Below, in pieces: positions 9,541 to 16,521 of a DNA stretch of 64,000 nt. The stretch is from Streptomyces gossypii (GTDB lineage: Bacteria; Actinomycetota; Actinomycetes; Streptomycetales; Streptomycetaceae): positions 248,001 to 312,000 of the forward strand of contig NZ_JAJAGO010000005.1 in the NCBI RefSeq assembly GCF_025165795.1, read 5' to 3'. The position numbers and the translations under genes are program-made. How positions within the stretch are numbered: the stretch's first letter is position 1; the number at the start of each line of letters is the position of its first letter. Below the pieces are notes generated by a model. It worked only from the letters and a program-made list of their open reading frames with translations, did not search any database and was not told the origin of the DNA.

Positions 9541-10068
9541 TCACGGGTCCGCCGGGTAGGTGAGGCGGCCGGCCTCGACGCGGGCCTCCTTGTTGAGGGT
9601 GGCCCGTTTCGTGGAGGTGGGCGACATGATGTGGTGCACGTCCGCGCCCGCGACGAGCAGCGCGTCGGTGATCAGGCGGCGGTGGCAGCGCCAGGGCACC
9701 GCTTCGCTGCACATGATCGCGGGTGTCCCGTGCCGGGCCAGCTCCAGCAGTTCGGCCAGCCCTTCCGCGAAGGCGTCGCTCGCCATGTGGTCCGCGTAGT
9801 CGCGGAACGCCTTGACCCGCCAGGCACCGTTTTCCGTCGGGACGTCCTTGGGGGTGTAGCGGCGGCCGCCCAGCTTCCGGATCCAGTGGTACTCGATGTC
9901 GGGCGGCAGCGCCTCGATGATCGCCTCCTGATTCCACTGCGGGAACTTCCGCGACGACGGGAACGAACGGACGTCGGCCAGGCAGTCGACGCCGTTGTTC
10001 CGCAGCGCGGTCACCACGTCGCCGAAATCGCGCGTCGAGTGGCCCACGGTGCAGATCCGGAGCGTCAT
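9541..10068 (-). CDS. DUF488 family protein
   Basis: 175-residue DUF488 protein. It shows TVGHSTRDF at the N-terminus, DVRSFPSSRKFPQW at about 35-50, and the family's Cys-containing segment IMCSEAVPWRCHRRLI near 130. The biochemical role of DUF488 is unsettled; members often sit in defence or DNA-modification neighbourhoods. The start is the ATG at 10068, which overlaps the TGA of the upstream DUF2945 gene as ATGA. The two are therefore probably translationally coupled. The open frame runs upstream to 10335, but that part only mirrors the DUF2945 gene. Confidence 0.85.
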   Translation of the reverse strand: MTLRICTVGHSTRDFGDVVTALRNNGVDCLADVRSFPSSRKFPQWNQEAIIEALPPDIEYHWIRKLGGRRYTPKDVPTENGAWRVKAFRDYADHMASDAFAEGLAELLELARHGTPAIMCSEAVPWRCHRRLITDALLVAGADVHHIMSPTSTKRATLNKEARVEAGRLTYPADP

Positions 10069-10283
10069 CCCGACTCGATCTTCGTGAGGGCGCCTCCCTT
10101 GTGCATGGCGATGTGGTCGGTCTTGTCGCTCCTGACCTCGTACTGCGGATCGTCCGGGGAGCACCGACGTGTGCGGCCCTTGTAATCCACGTCCTTCGTG
10201 TGCTTCCTGATGATGAGGCCCGAGACGTATCCGGCCTCGGAGTTCCACCTGACGTGATCTCCGACGGAGAACTGCTCTGCCAT
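10065..10283 (-). CDS. DUF2945 (HVA1/TUDOR-like) small protein
   Basis: 72-residue basic protein of the DUF2945/hypervirulence-associated TUDOR-like family. The pattern is GDHVRWNSEAGYVSG, then I-x-K-H-T-K-D-V-D-Y-K-G, then YEVRSDKT and ending H-K-x-x-A-L. These are small SH3/Tudor-like beta-barrels of unknown role. It is the first gene of a two-gene unit with DUF488 (4-nt ATGA overlap). Confidence 0.82.
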   Translation of the reverse strand: MAEQFSVGDHVRWNSEAGYVSGLIIRKHTKDVDYKGRTRRCSPDDPQYEVRSDKTDHIAMHKGGALTKIESG

Positions 10284-10545
10284 GGGATGCTCCCTCCTCA
10301 GGAATTCCGGGCACCAACAGCATCGTCACCCGCACCGCCGGGGCGCGCCACAGCGGCGAGATGCCGCCCTGCGCCGTCGCATCACATCGGCCTCGCGCTC
10401 GGTCAGACCGGGTCGGCTATGCGAAATGGGGAATGTTGAGCGACGACACAGACCGCGAACAACCGATCCGAGACATCGATGTCCCGCCGGAGTGGACGAG
10501 GTGCGGCCCCGGAGACCAGGAAGTTCTTGCCCGATTTCCGTTGTG

Positions 10546-12180
10546 TCAGTGGCTGCCCACGTCATCGCCCTCATAAGCGGGTCGGCTATCGGCCCCGGAA
10601 CGGGGGGTCGCCCCAGCCACAGAGCGGCTGTCTCCTCGATCGCAGTCCGGCTCCGGTACCAGCCCTGTGGGCTTTCCGGCAGGACGCAGGGCGATCACCA
10701 GCACAGCTGCTCCGAAGAGTGCGATGAGCATGATCCAGACCGCGCCGACGTGCATGGCGTGGATGAACGCGTCATCGGCGGCGCGCGCAAGAGCGGGCCG
10801 GTCGATCGAGGTGGCGGCATGCCGGGCCTGTTCGGCGGAAACGCGCGCCTGGTCCTGCACCGGTCCAGGTACGTCGCTCAGTGAGGATTCGATCGCGCGC
10901 CGGTACACGATCGACATGATCGTGCCGCCCACCGCGATCCCGATCACGCTGCCGGTCTGTCGCACGGTGTTGGTGACAGCCGACCCGGCACCGGCCCGTT
11001 CCAACGGCAGGGAGCTGATCAATGCTGCCGTCACCGGGCCGAGCACCATGCCGATGGAGAGCCCCTGGACCAACAACATGATCTCGACCCAGACGAGCGG
11101 GGTGTGCAGCCCGAGGAGCCCGTACCCGCCCATGGCCAGCGCCGCAATGGTCAGCGCCGGTACGGTGACAGAGCGTAGCGACCAGCGGTGAACCAGACGC
11201 GCGCCAAGGGGCGCCCCCACGATCGCGCCGAGCGCGGTCGGGAGACTGGCCAAGCCCGCCGCCATCGGCGAAAAGCCCCGCGCGCCCTGCAGGTAGAACG
11301 CGCCGTAGAAGGTGATGGCGGTCACAGCGAAGAGGAGCAGCCCGAGCGCTGCGTTGCCGCCACCGAACGCACGTTGCGCGAGCAGTCGGGGATCAAAGCT
11401 GGGCACCTTGATCCGCAGTTCGACGAGTACGAAAGCGGCCAGCAGGACCAGTCCGACGGCGATCGGCGCCCAGACATCCGTACGGCTCCAGGCGGCCACC
11501 TGCCCCGCACGGATCAGCCCGTAGGCCAAGGCCGCGAGCCCGCTGATCGACAGCAGCATCCCGGCCGGGTCCAGCGGCCGCGGGACGGGACTGCGGAAAT
11601 TCGGTACCAGCACGGCGATCCCGACCAGCGCCAGCGCCACGACCGGGACGTTCACCAGAAAGACCGAGCCCCACCAGAAATGGTCGAGAAGCAGCCCGGC
11701 CAACACTGGGCCCGCTGCCATTCCGACACCTGCGGATGTCGAGGAGATGGCGATCGCGGTTGTCCGCGCGGGGCCGGTGAAGGTCCACATGAGGATGGCC
11801 AGGTTGGCGGGCACGATCAGCGCGCTGCCGATGCCCATCGCGGCTCGGGCGGCGATCAGCTGGCCTGCGTCGCCTGCGTACGCCGCCCACACCGAGGACC
11901 CGGCGAAGACCACCAACCCCGTGACGAGCACAGTCCGGTGACCGAAGCGATCACCCAGTGCGCCTGCGGTGAACATCAGGGCGGCGAAGACCAGAATGTA
12001 CGAGCCCGTGGCCCATTGAAGCTCGGCCGGGCTGGCATCCAGTCCACGGACCGGGTCCGCGAGGGTTTCCAAGGCGGTACTCAGGACGGTGTTGTCCAGC
12101 CAGATCAGCAGCGAGCACAACATGAGAACGGCAAGGATCAACTGCTGCCTGAACTTCGGCAGCGTTGGGGACGTGGTCAC
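10546..12180 (-). CDS. MFS drug-efflux transporter, EmrB/QacA (DHA2) family
   Basis: 544 residues with about 14 predicted membrane helices, the size and layout of the DHA2 14-helix proton-drug antiporters. Helix 1 contains LDNTVLSTAL (the DHA2 motif D1 region) and the loop after helix 2 has GDRFGHR (motif A). The start is placed at the GTG at 12180, which has GAGGGA 7 nt upstream and lies in frame with an ORF running to 12240. The longer form would begin inside the mapped promoter. The substrate is unknown. No regulator gene lies adjacent, although the promoter region looks strongly controlled. Confidence 0.9.
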   Translation of the reverse strand: MTTSPTLPKFRQQLILAVLMLCSLLIWLDNTVLSTALETLADPVRGLDASPAELQWATGSYILVFAALMFTAGALGDRFGHRTVLVTGLVVFAGSSVWAAYAGDAGQLIAARAAMGIGSALIVPANLAILMWTFTGPARTTAIAISSTSAGVGMAAGPVLAGLLLDHFWWGSVFLVNVPVVALALVGIAVLVPNFRSPVPRPLDPAGMLLSISGLAALAYGLIRAGQVAAWSRTDVWAPIAVGLVLLAAFVLVELRIKVPSFDPRLLAQRAFGGGNAALGLLLFAVTAITFYGAFYLQGARGFSPMAAGLASLPTALGAIVGAPLGARLVHRWSLRSVTVPALTIAALAMGGYGLLGLHTPLVWVEIMLLVQGLSIGMVLGPVTAALISSLPLERAGAGSAVTNTVRQTGSVIGIAVGGTIMSIVYRRAIESSLSDVPGPVQDQARVSAEQARHAATSIDRPALARAADDAFIHAMHVGAVWIMLIALFGAAVLVIALRPAGKPTGLVPEPDCDRGDSRSVAGATPRSGADSRPAYEGDDVGSH

Positions 12181-12222
12181 GAATTCCCTCGGATGCGATC
12201 GGTAAAAACCTGACGCGATGGG

Positions 12223-12251
12223 ACCGTAGGCAATCGTCACGCCTCTGTCAA
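12223..12251 (-). promoter_or_regulatory. Sigma70-type promoter of the MFS gene with overlapping palindrome
   Basis: On the minus strand TTGACA (12251-12246), a 17-nt spacer and TACGGT (12228-12223) make a near-consensus promoter about 40 nt ahead of the GTG start. The -35 lies inside an inverted repeat TCAA-N3-TTGA (CTCAAGAATTGAC), a plausible repressor operator. Confidence 0.7.
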
Positions 12252-12400
12252 TTCTTGAGTGCGGGTAAACAAAATGCTGGTTCCGGCGAGTCGCGGGGGC
12301 ATGTTGTCACGCTCTCTGTCAATTCTTGAGTGCCCGTGAATAAACTGCTGGTTCCTGCGAGTCGCCGGGGCATATCGTCACGCCTCTGTCAATTCTTGAG
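12234..12400. repeat. ~70-bp direct repeats, 2.4 copies, each with the -35/operator segment
   Basis: CTCTGTCAATTCTTGAG recurs at 12243, 12314 and 12384 (spacing 71 and 70 bp). The sequence between copies is also repeated with some divergence (TGCTGGTTC...CGAGTCGC...GGGGCAT). Each copy carries the TCAA-N3-TTGA palindrome and, on the minus strand, TTGACA. Only the gene-proximal copy is followed by a recognisable -10. Confidence 0.85.
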
Positions 12401-12965
12401 CTTGTTTTTAAGTGCACCACGAGCGCAGAAAGTGAGGTTCATAAGTCCCGTCTTGGCTCGCGGTGGCCGGTACGCATGCTCGCCGCGCTGTCTGGTCGGC
12501 GCAGCCCGCTGCGCCGGCAGTATGCGGCGAGGGATTCGAGGATCTGGCCGGCGCCGGCCGACTGCGGCAAGCCGTCCGGTTCGGTCTCGGTGTTCGGCCC
12601 CTCCGGGGGCTGTCGCCTCTGACAGCTGGAGGACGCAGTCGGAGGTGGACATGGACTCCTTCATGTCGATGACATCAAGGAGCAGGGGCGGCTGCTGCGC
12701 AGCACGCAGTCGGCCGGTTTGACTAGGTTGCGCCCGGAGCGCCCCAGGAGGAACCTGGAAGAGGACATGACGCCTCGGTGGCGACGGATAAATGGTTCAA
12801 TACCGGGATGTGAGCAGGATGGTTGACGGTGCAACCGGATACCGGGGTGCGGGTGAGGAAGACCCGGCACGCGACTCCCGTAGAGCCCACCGTGACGAGA
12901 GAGCCCACCGCGGCACACCCCGCCACCGGGCCCGCATCCCCGGCTTCGCGCGTGAGGGTGCGGAG
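12401..12965. other. Intergenic stretch without a recognisable gene
   Basis: About 560 bp. Short open frames exist on both strands (for example 12389-12664 minus), but none has a ribosome site, family resemblance or consistent codon use. The last ~115 bp may encode an upstream, frame-shifted part of the small CxxC peptide (GTG at 12851). Confidence 0.5.
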
Positions 12966-13091
12966 ATGGGACTGGGCGACGCCCTCACCCGGGTGACCAC
13001 GACGGTGGGGATCCGTCCCTGTGGCGGCTGCGCCCGCAGGGCCGCGGCGCTGAACCGGTGGATGGCGTTCGGCGGCAGACCGGACCGCTGA
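12966..13091 (+). CDS. Small CxxC peptide upstream of the PatG-like gene
   Basis: 41-residue ORF, MGLGDALTRV...GIRPCGGCARRAAALNRW. The C-terminal pattern G-I-x-P-C-x-x-C-x-x-R-x-x-x-L-N-R is one I have seen recurring in small bacterial proteins, but I cannot name a family. The ATG at 12966 has GAGGG 7 nt upstream. The frame stays open upstream and includes RIPGF, echoing the PGF motif of the peptides downstream. A different frame starting GTG at 12851 has better codon use over that upstream part, so the 5' end is uncertain (alternative start, or frameshift). It lies 98 bp before the PatG-like gene on the same strand and may belong to that locus. Confidence 0.55.
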   Translation: MGLGDALTRVTTTVGIRPCGGCARRAAALNRWMAFGGRPDR

Positions 13092-13117
13092 AGCACCGTG
13101 CGTGAAGCACCGCGCGT
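13090..13117. repeat. 14-bp tandem direct repeat ahead of the PatG-like gene
   Basis: GAAGCACCGTGCGT is followed at once by GAAGCACCGCGCGT (one mismatch), starting within the stop codon of the upstream peptide gene. It could be a regulator site or slippage product. Confidence 0.6.
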
Positions 13118-13189
13118 ACACGACACGGCGGCCGACGGGGGACCCGCTCCGGCCGCGGAGCTGGACAGAGTGCGCCTGAGGAGAGATCG

Positions 13190-14167
13190 ATGGACCCCGA
13201 GACCACTGACACCGTCACCACCTTGAGCACCCAGCCGGAAGCCGAGGTACGACCCTCGCCCTCAACTGCCGCCACGCTCGACCCCGAGGACTCGCACACC
13301 GCACCTGCCGAGCCCACCGTCTCCCAGGCCGGCTGCGACTGCGCCACGGCCGACTCCCGCGACCACGGCGGGGGCGGCGGGGGAAACGGCGGGACCGGAG
13401 GCAGCGTCTACGTCCTGGGCCGCGTCCACGCCGTCTTCCCCGACCTGTCCGTCCAGCGTGAGTTCCTCCAGGTGGCGGGCGCCGACGGTACCACCTACAC
13501 CACCGACGCGGACGCGCTCCACCGCATCCTCTCCGCCCCGGAGAACCGCTACATCGCGCGGCAGATGTGCTACGTCCTCGCCGTCCAGGGTGTCGACACC
13601 TACATCCTGGAGCCCGGTGACCCCACCGTGCTGGACGACCTCGTGGAGGCCCTGCGCCCCGTCGACGACCAGCGCGACCTCGCCGTGATCGTCGGCCATC
13701 TCGGCCCGGTCGCGCCCCCGGACGCCTGTCAGGGACTTTCCGTCCGGATCGTCAGCGTCCAGCATGTCTGGGCCTTCGACAGCAGGGATCTGATCCAGGC
13801 GATCGACCGCCCCGAGGACACTCCCAGCGAGGAGTTCGAGAGGTCTGCCGAAGCTCTGCTCGACCGCTTGCTTCAGCTCGGCGACAACGCGGGCACAGGA
13901 CCGACCGATCGGGCTCTGAATTATCTGACCGTAAGGGACCAGGAGATCTACCGGAAGACCAACCAGAAATACAAAGAGGGCTACACCCTCTCCGCGGTGG
14001 AAGCCGGACCCTCCCGGCTCAGTGCCGGGACGCAGACCGTCATCACGGTCATATTCTCCTACACCCACCTCCAGACCAACGTCACCGAGAAGTGGTTCGT
14101 CCGCGTCGGCCTCGCCGGGCTCTTCCCCTTCCGAGTGACCCCACTTCAGGGCTACTACAGCCGATGA
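13190..14167 (+). CDS. Stand-alone PatG-type cyanobactin domain protein
   Basis: 325 residues. An acidic, Pro/Thr-rich N-terminus (1-50) and a Cys/Gly-rich linker (GCDCATADS, then a poly-Gly run, about 52-72) precede a ~250-residue domain beginning VYVLGRVHAVFPDLSVQREF. Hallmarks are ENRYIARQMCYVLAVQG, TYILEPGD, GHLGPVAPPDACQGL, DNAGTGPTDRALNYLTVRD, and a final FSYTHLQTNVTEKWFVRV...YY. This matches the domain of unknown function C-terminal to the protease in cyanobactin PatG; no protease is fused here. Clear ribosome site (GAGGAGA) before the ATG. Four cysteine-rich peptide genes and a separate subtilase follow on the same strand, so the PatG parts seem split. In known systems the domain's role is unclear; acting with the subtilase here is inference. 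Confidence 0.8.
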   Translation: MDPETTDTVTTLSTQPEAEVRPSPSTAATLDPEDSHTAPAEPTVSQAGCDCATADSRDHGGGGGGNGGTGGSVYVLGRVHAVFPDLSVQREFLQVAGADGTTYTTDADALHRILSAPENRYIARQMCYVLAVQGVDTYILEPGDPTVLDDLVEALRPVDDQRDLAVIVGHLGPVAPPDACQGLSVRIVSVQHVWAFDSRDLIQAIDRPEDTPSEEFERSAEALLDRLLQLGDNAGTGPTDRALNYLTVRDQEIYRKTNQKYKEGYTLSAVEAGPSRLSAGTQTVITVIFSYTHLQTNVTEKWFVRVGLAGLFPFRVTPLQGYYSR

Positions 14168-14192
14168 CGACGAGAGAAAGAGGCGAACCGAC

Positions 14193-14381
14193 ATGCGTAT
14201 CCCCGGATTCGCCGTCGAACCGGCGGCATACGGAGTGAACGCCGGTGATCTGGTCCTCCCCCAGCAGTTCACCTGCGAGGAGGAACTGGCTCCGGTCTGC
14301 CGCCACCGGTGCCGGGGCACGGCCAACTTCCGTGTGTGCGTGCGAAGGTGCCTGACGGAAGCCTGCTCGAAAAAGAAGTGA
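14193..14381 (+). CDS. Cysteine-rich PGF-motif peptide 1
   Basis: 62 residues starting MRIPGF, then GDLVLPQ, then a six-cysteine region spaced C-x7-C-x3-C-x8-C-x3-C-x4-C and a Lys-rich end. It is the first of four tandem paralogues sharing M-x-[IL]-P-G-F, a G-D pair near residue 18 and a Q just before the first Cys. There is no secretion signal. The twin C-x3-C spacing suggests a disulfide- or metal-stabilised helical hairpin. A ribosome site (AAAGAGG) precedes the ATG. The conserved N-terminus and variable C-terminus resemble a leader/core precursor layout; that role is inferred from the PatG/PatA-like neighbours. Confidence 0.75.
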   Translation: MRIPGFAVEPAAYGVNAGDLVLPQQFTCEEELAPVCRHRCRGTANFRVCVRRCLTEACSKKK

Positions 14382-14436
14382 CCCGCTAGCCACGCGCTCG
14401 CGGTAGCCGCTGCCCAGAACAGAGAGGTGACCTCAG

Positions 14437-14616
14437 ATGCCTATCCCCGGATTCGAGCGCACGCTTCCGATCCCGGAAACGCTCGGTGACCGGCTCTTTC
14501 CGCAGTTGGAGTCGTACTGCACCAGGGAATGCCGGGCCGACTGCGACAACAATTACGAGCACCACTCGCCCGCTTGGTTCGAGTGCTTCGACTTCTGCAT
14601 GGAGACATGCCACTGA
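14437..14616 (+). CDS. Cysteine-rich PGF-motif peptide 2
   Basis: 59 residues starting MPIPGF, with LGDRLFPQ and six cysteines spaced C-x3-C-x3-C-x13-C-x3-C-x3-C, a variant of the spacing in its neighbours. GAGAGGTGA precedes the ATG. The TGA stop at 14614-14616 is followed in the same frame by 38 more sense codons to 14730, so read-through or a coupled mini-ORF is possible. It is the most divergent of the four paralogues. Confidence 0.75.
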   Translation: MPIPGFERTLPIPETLGDRLFPQLESYCTRECRADCDNNYEHHSPAWFECFDFCMETCH

Positions 14617-14637
14617 CCGTATGGTCACGGGAGGATG

Positions 14638-14730
14638 ATGCGAGAGCAAGTGCGAGACACCCTTCCGTCCGAAGGTTTCGCAAAATACATCCGCGATGTA
14701 TGCGACTACTGGCCCGGTGACCCGATATGA
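14638..14730 (+). CDS. 30-residue mini-ORF coupled to peptide 3
   Basis: MREQVRDTLPSEG...YWPGDPI, in the frame of peptide 2 beyond its stop codon. A GGGAGG (14629-14634) lies very close to the start; an ATG at 14635 would be an alternative. Its TGA overlaps the ATG of peptide 3 (ATGA at 14727-14730). Only one Cys and no PGF motif. Function unknown; it may serve mainly to couple translation. Confidence 0.4.
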   Translation: MREQVRDTLPSEGFAKYIRDVCDYWPGDPI

Positions 14731-14915
14731 GCCTCCCAGGATTCACCCGCCCACACACGACTGCCGTACCCGGCGACCGACTCGTCCCCCAGAAGATCAC
14801 CTGCCCGGAAGAGTTCGGGCGCATATGTGAGGACGACTGCGCAGGTTCCTGGAACCCCGATTGCTTCCAGGAATGCATCGACAGGTTCTGCTCCGTCCCC
14901 GTGGAGTCGACATGA
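14727..14915 (+). CDS. Cysteine-rich PGF-motif peptide 3
   Basis: 62 residues starting MSLPGF, with PGDRLVPQ and six cysteines spaced C-x7-C-x3-C-x7-C-x3-C-x4-C, almost the same as peptides 1 and 4. It starts inside the stop codon of the upstream mini-ORF and its own TGA overlaps the ATG of peptide 4, so it is translated as part of a tight coupled unit. The core is acidic, whereas the core of peptide 1 is basic. Confidence 0.75.
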   Translation: MSLPGFTRPHTTAVPGDRLVPQKITCPEEFGRICEDDCAGSWNPDCFQECIDRFCSVPVEST

Positions 14916-15118
14916 CCTTGCCCGGCTTCGCACCTCACCCCCGTCCCGGCAGCCCCGGCGACCACGTCCACCTCCAGGACATCACCTGTGAGCACGTCGA
15001 GGGCCCGACCTGCCGCTGGCGCTGCGAAGGACTCGACAATTTCGACGAGTGCTACCAAAGCTGCCTGGCGGACCGCTGCCGGGACCCCGCCTGGTGGCCC
15101 CAGGACCCCGTCTGGTGA
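14912..15118 (+). CDS. Cysteine-rich PGF-motif peptide 4
   Basis: 68 residues starting MTLPGF, with SPGDHVHLQ and six cysteines spaced C-x7-C-x3-C-x8-C-x3-C-x4-C, identical to peptide 1. The C-terminal tail is Trp/Pro-rich (WWPQDPVW). It overlaps peptide 3 by 4 nt (ATGA). A 153-bp gap separates it from the subtilase gene. Confidence 0.75.
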   Translation: MTLPGFAPHPRPGSPGDHVHLQDITCEHVEGPTCRWRCEGLDNFDECYQSCLADRCRDPAWWPQDPVW

Positions 15119-15271
15119 TGACCCCGACGGCAGGACACACCAGGTGACGAGCTGCACTCACAACTCGACTCACACTGCGACACGTTGCGTACCACTGTGC
15201 GAGCCGACGACTGCCGGGACCTGCCCGGGTAGTCCGGCCGCCCCACCCGGCGGCCAGAGGAAAGGGCGCCC

Positions 15272-16210
15272 ATGGAACCCCTGGATCCGGCAGATCCCAT
15301 GGACTTGGTAGGCCTCACGCCTGTCATGGCGCGCACCCTCGGCGGGCCCTCGGTCGTCGTCGGCCTGATCGACGGTCGTGTGGCCTTGGAGCACTCTGCC
15401 TTCGCGGGCCACCCGGTCCGGGAACTGCGCGCGGCCGCCGGTACGGGAGGCTGCCGCCGCGGCGACGCGTGCTGCGCGCACGGCACCGCCGTCGCCGGGA
15501 TCATCGCCGCGAGCGGGGGCGTCTGCCCCCGCTGCACCCTGGTATCCCGACCCCTCTTCACGGATCGTCCGGCCGACGGCGGGCCTGCCACCTGCCTCTC
15601 CGGAGTGCGGACGGGAGAGCTGGCCGAGGCGATCACGGAAACCGTCGACGCGGGGGCCCATGTCCTGAACCTCAGCATGGCCCAGCCCGCGCCCTCCGGG
15701 TTCCGCGACCAGGCACTGGAGACGGCCCTCGACCACGCCGCCGACCGGGGCGTGATCCTCGTCGTCGCCGCCGGAAACCAGGGCCGGACGGGCTCCTCCG
15801 GTTTCACCGACCACCCGTGGGTCATCCCGGTGACGGCATGCGACCGCGCCGGACGCCCCATGCCGCAGTCCAATCTGAGCGCGTCCATCGGCCGCCACGG
15901 AGTCGGCGCCCCCGGCGACCGCATCCCCGGCCCGGGACTCGGCGGCCGCCCCTTCCTGCTGAGCGGTACGAGCGCCGCAGCGCCGTTCGTCACAGGCACG
16001 GTCGCCCTCCTCCGCTCGGCCTTCCCCGAGGCCACCGCGGCAGCCGTGCGGTACGTGGTCACCCACGGCCCCGGCCGGCGGCGTTCGGTCTCCCCGCCGC
16101 TGCTGGACGCGTGGGCCGCGTACACGGCACTCCGCGGCATGTCATCGAATGCGAGCGGGTCAGGTCAGGCCGGGCCGGGGGAAGGGCCGTACGGGTCAAG
16201 TGCGTTGTGA
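15272..16210 (+). CDS. Subtilisin-like (S8) protease, PatA-like
   Basis: 312-residue S8 peptidase with an intact catalytic set: Asp34 (VGLIDGR), His70 (CCAHGTAVAG), oxyanion Asn169 (AAGNQG) and Ser234 (SGTSAAAP). It has no signal peptide or prodomain, so it is probably cytosolic. It is unusually Cys-rich (61, 67, 68, 85, 88, 108, 190), and the CRRGDACCAHGT and GGVCPRCTL segments resemble the subtilases of cyanobactin clusters. The C-terminal ~30 residues are Gly/Ser-rich. AGAGGAAAGG precedes the ATG. It follows the PatG-domain protein and four cysteine-rich peptides on the same strand, making it the likely processing enzyme of that locus; this is inference. Confidence 0.85.
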   Translation: MEPLDPADPMDLVGLTPVMARTLGGPSVVVGLIDGRVALEHSAFAGHPVRELRAAAGTGGCRRGDACCAHGTAVAGIIAASGGVCPRCTLVSRPLFTDRPADGGPATCLSGVRTGELAEAITETVDAGAHVLNLSMAQPAPSGFRDQALETALDHAADRGVILVVAAGNQGRTGSSGFTDHPWVIPVTACDRAGRPMPQSNLSASIGRHGVGAPGDRIPGPGLGGRPFLLSGTSAAAPFVTGTVALLRSAFPEATAAAVRYVVTHGPGRRRSVSPPLLDAWAAYTALRGMSSNASGSGQAGPGEGPYGSSAL

Positions 16211-16249
16211 AGCTGACCTGGGCCCGTACGGCCTGTTCCCATCCTGCGG

Positions 16250-16400
16250 CGATTTGCTCGACTGGCCGAGCCGTTCGATGCCGACCGCTCCACCATCTCC
16301 ACTGCGATCCGCGAGGTCCGACCGTTCCGCCCGCAGGGCGACCCGCCGCAGGACGAGTACCGAGCTGGTGCCTGTCCGCACGACGGCCTGCTGATCACCC
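16250..16400 (+). pseudogene. IS5/IS112-type transposase N-terminal remnant
   Basis: One frame reads RFARLAEPFDADRSTISTAI and then REVRPF, the helix-turn-helix found near the N-terminus of IS112-like (IS5 family) transposases. No start codon, no continuation into a DDE domain and no terminal inverted repeats are visible, so this is a decayed fragment. It lies directly after the subtilase gene and fills most of the gap before the next gene. Confidence 0.6.
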
Positions 16401-16492
16401 GACAGCCAAACCGCCAGGCCAGCATGTCCCGATCGCAATTGCCCTCGTGATCGTCAGACACGCGTCGTCTGCCGCGTGTGCGGGTGCGGGCA

Positions 16493-16520
16493 GGAAAACG
16501 GACGCGTCACGGACGTTTCC
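16493..16520 (-). terminator. Hairpin after the PQQ-repeat lipoprotein gene
   Basis: GGAAAACG (16493-16500) faces CGTTTCC (16514-16520), giving a stem with one bulged base just beyond the TAG stop of the minus-strand gene. Modest strength. Confidence 0.4.
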
Positions 16521-16521
16521 G

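Noticed and set aside
12234..12400. Possible CRISPR-like array
   Set aside because: Only 2.4 copies, and the spacing sequence is itself repeated, so these are plain direct repeats.
12389..12664. 91-codon minus-strand ORF between the efflux repeats and the peptide locus
   Set aside because: Composition and absence of a ribosome site argue against coding.
14614..14616. TGA of peptide 2 as selenocysteine codon
   Set aside because: No selenocysteine insertion structure or supporting genes seen; a normal stop or low-level read-through is simpler.
13190..16210. Complete cyanobactin biosynthetic cluster
   Set aside because: No YcaO cyclodehydratase, PatF prenyltransferase or methyltransferase is present, and the peptides lack known cyanobactin recognition sequences.
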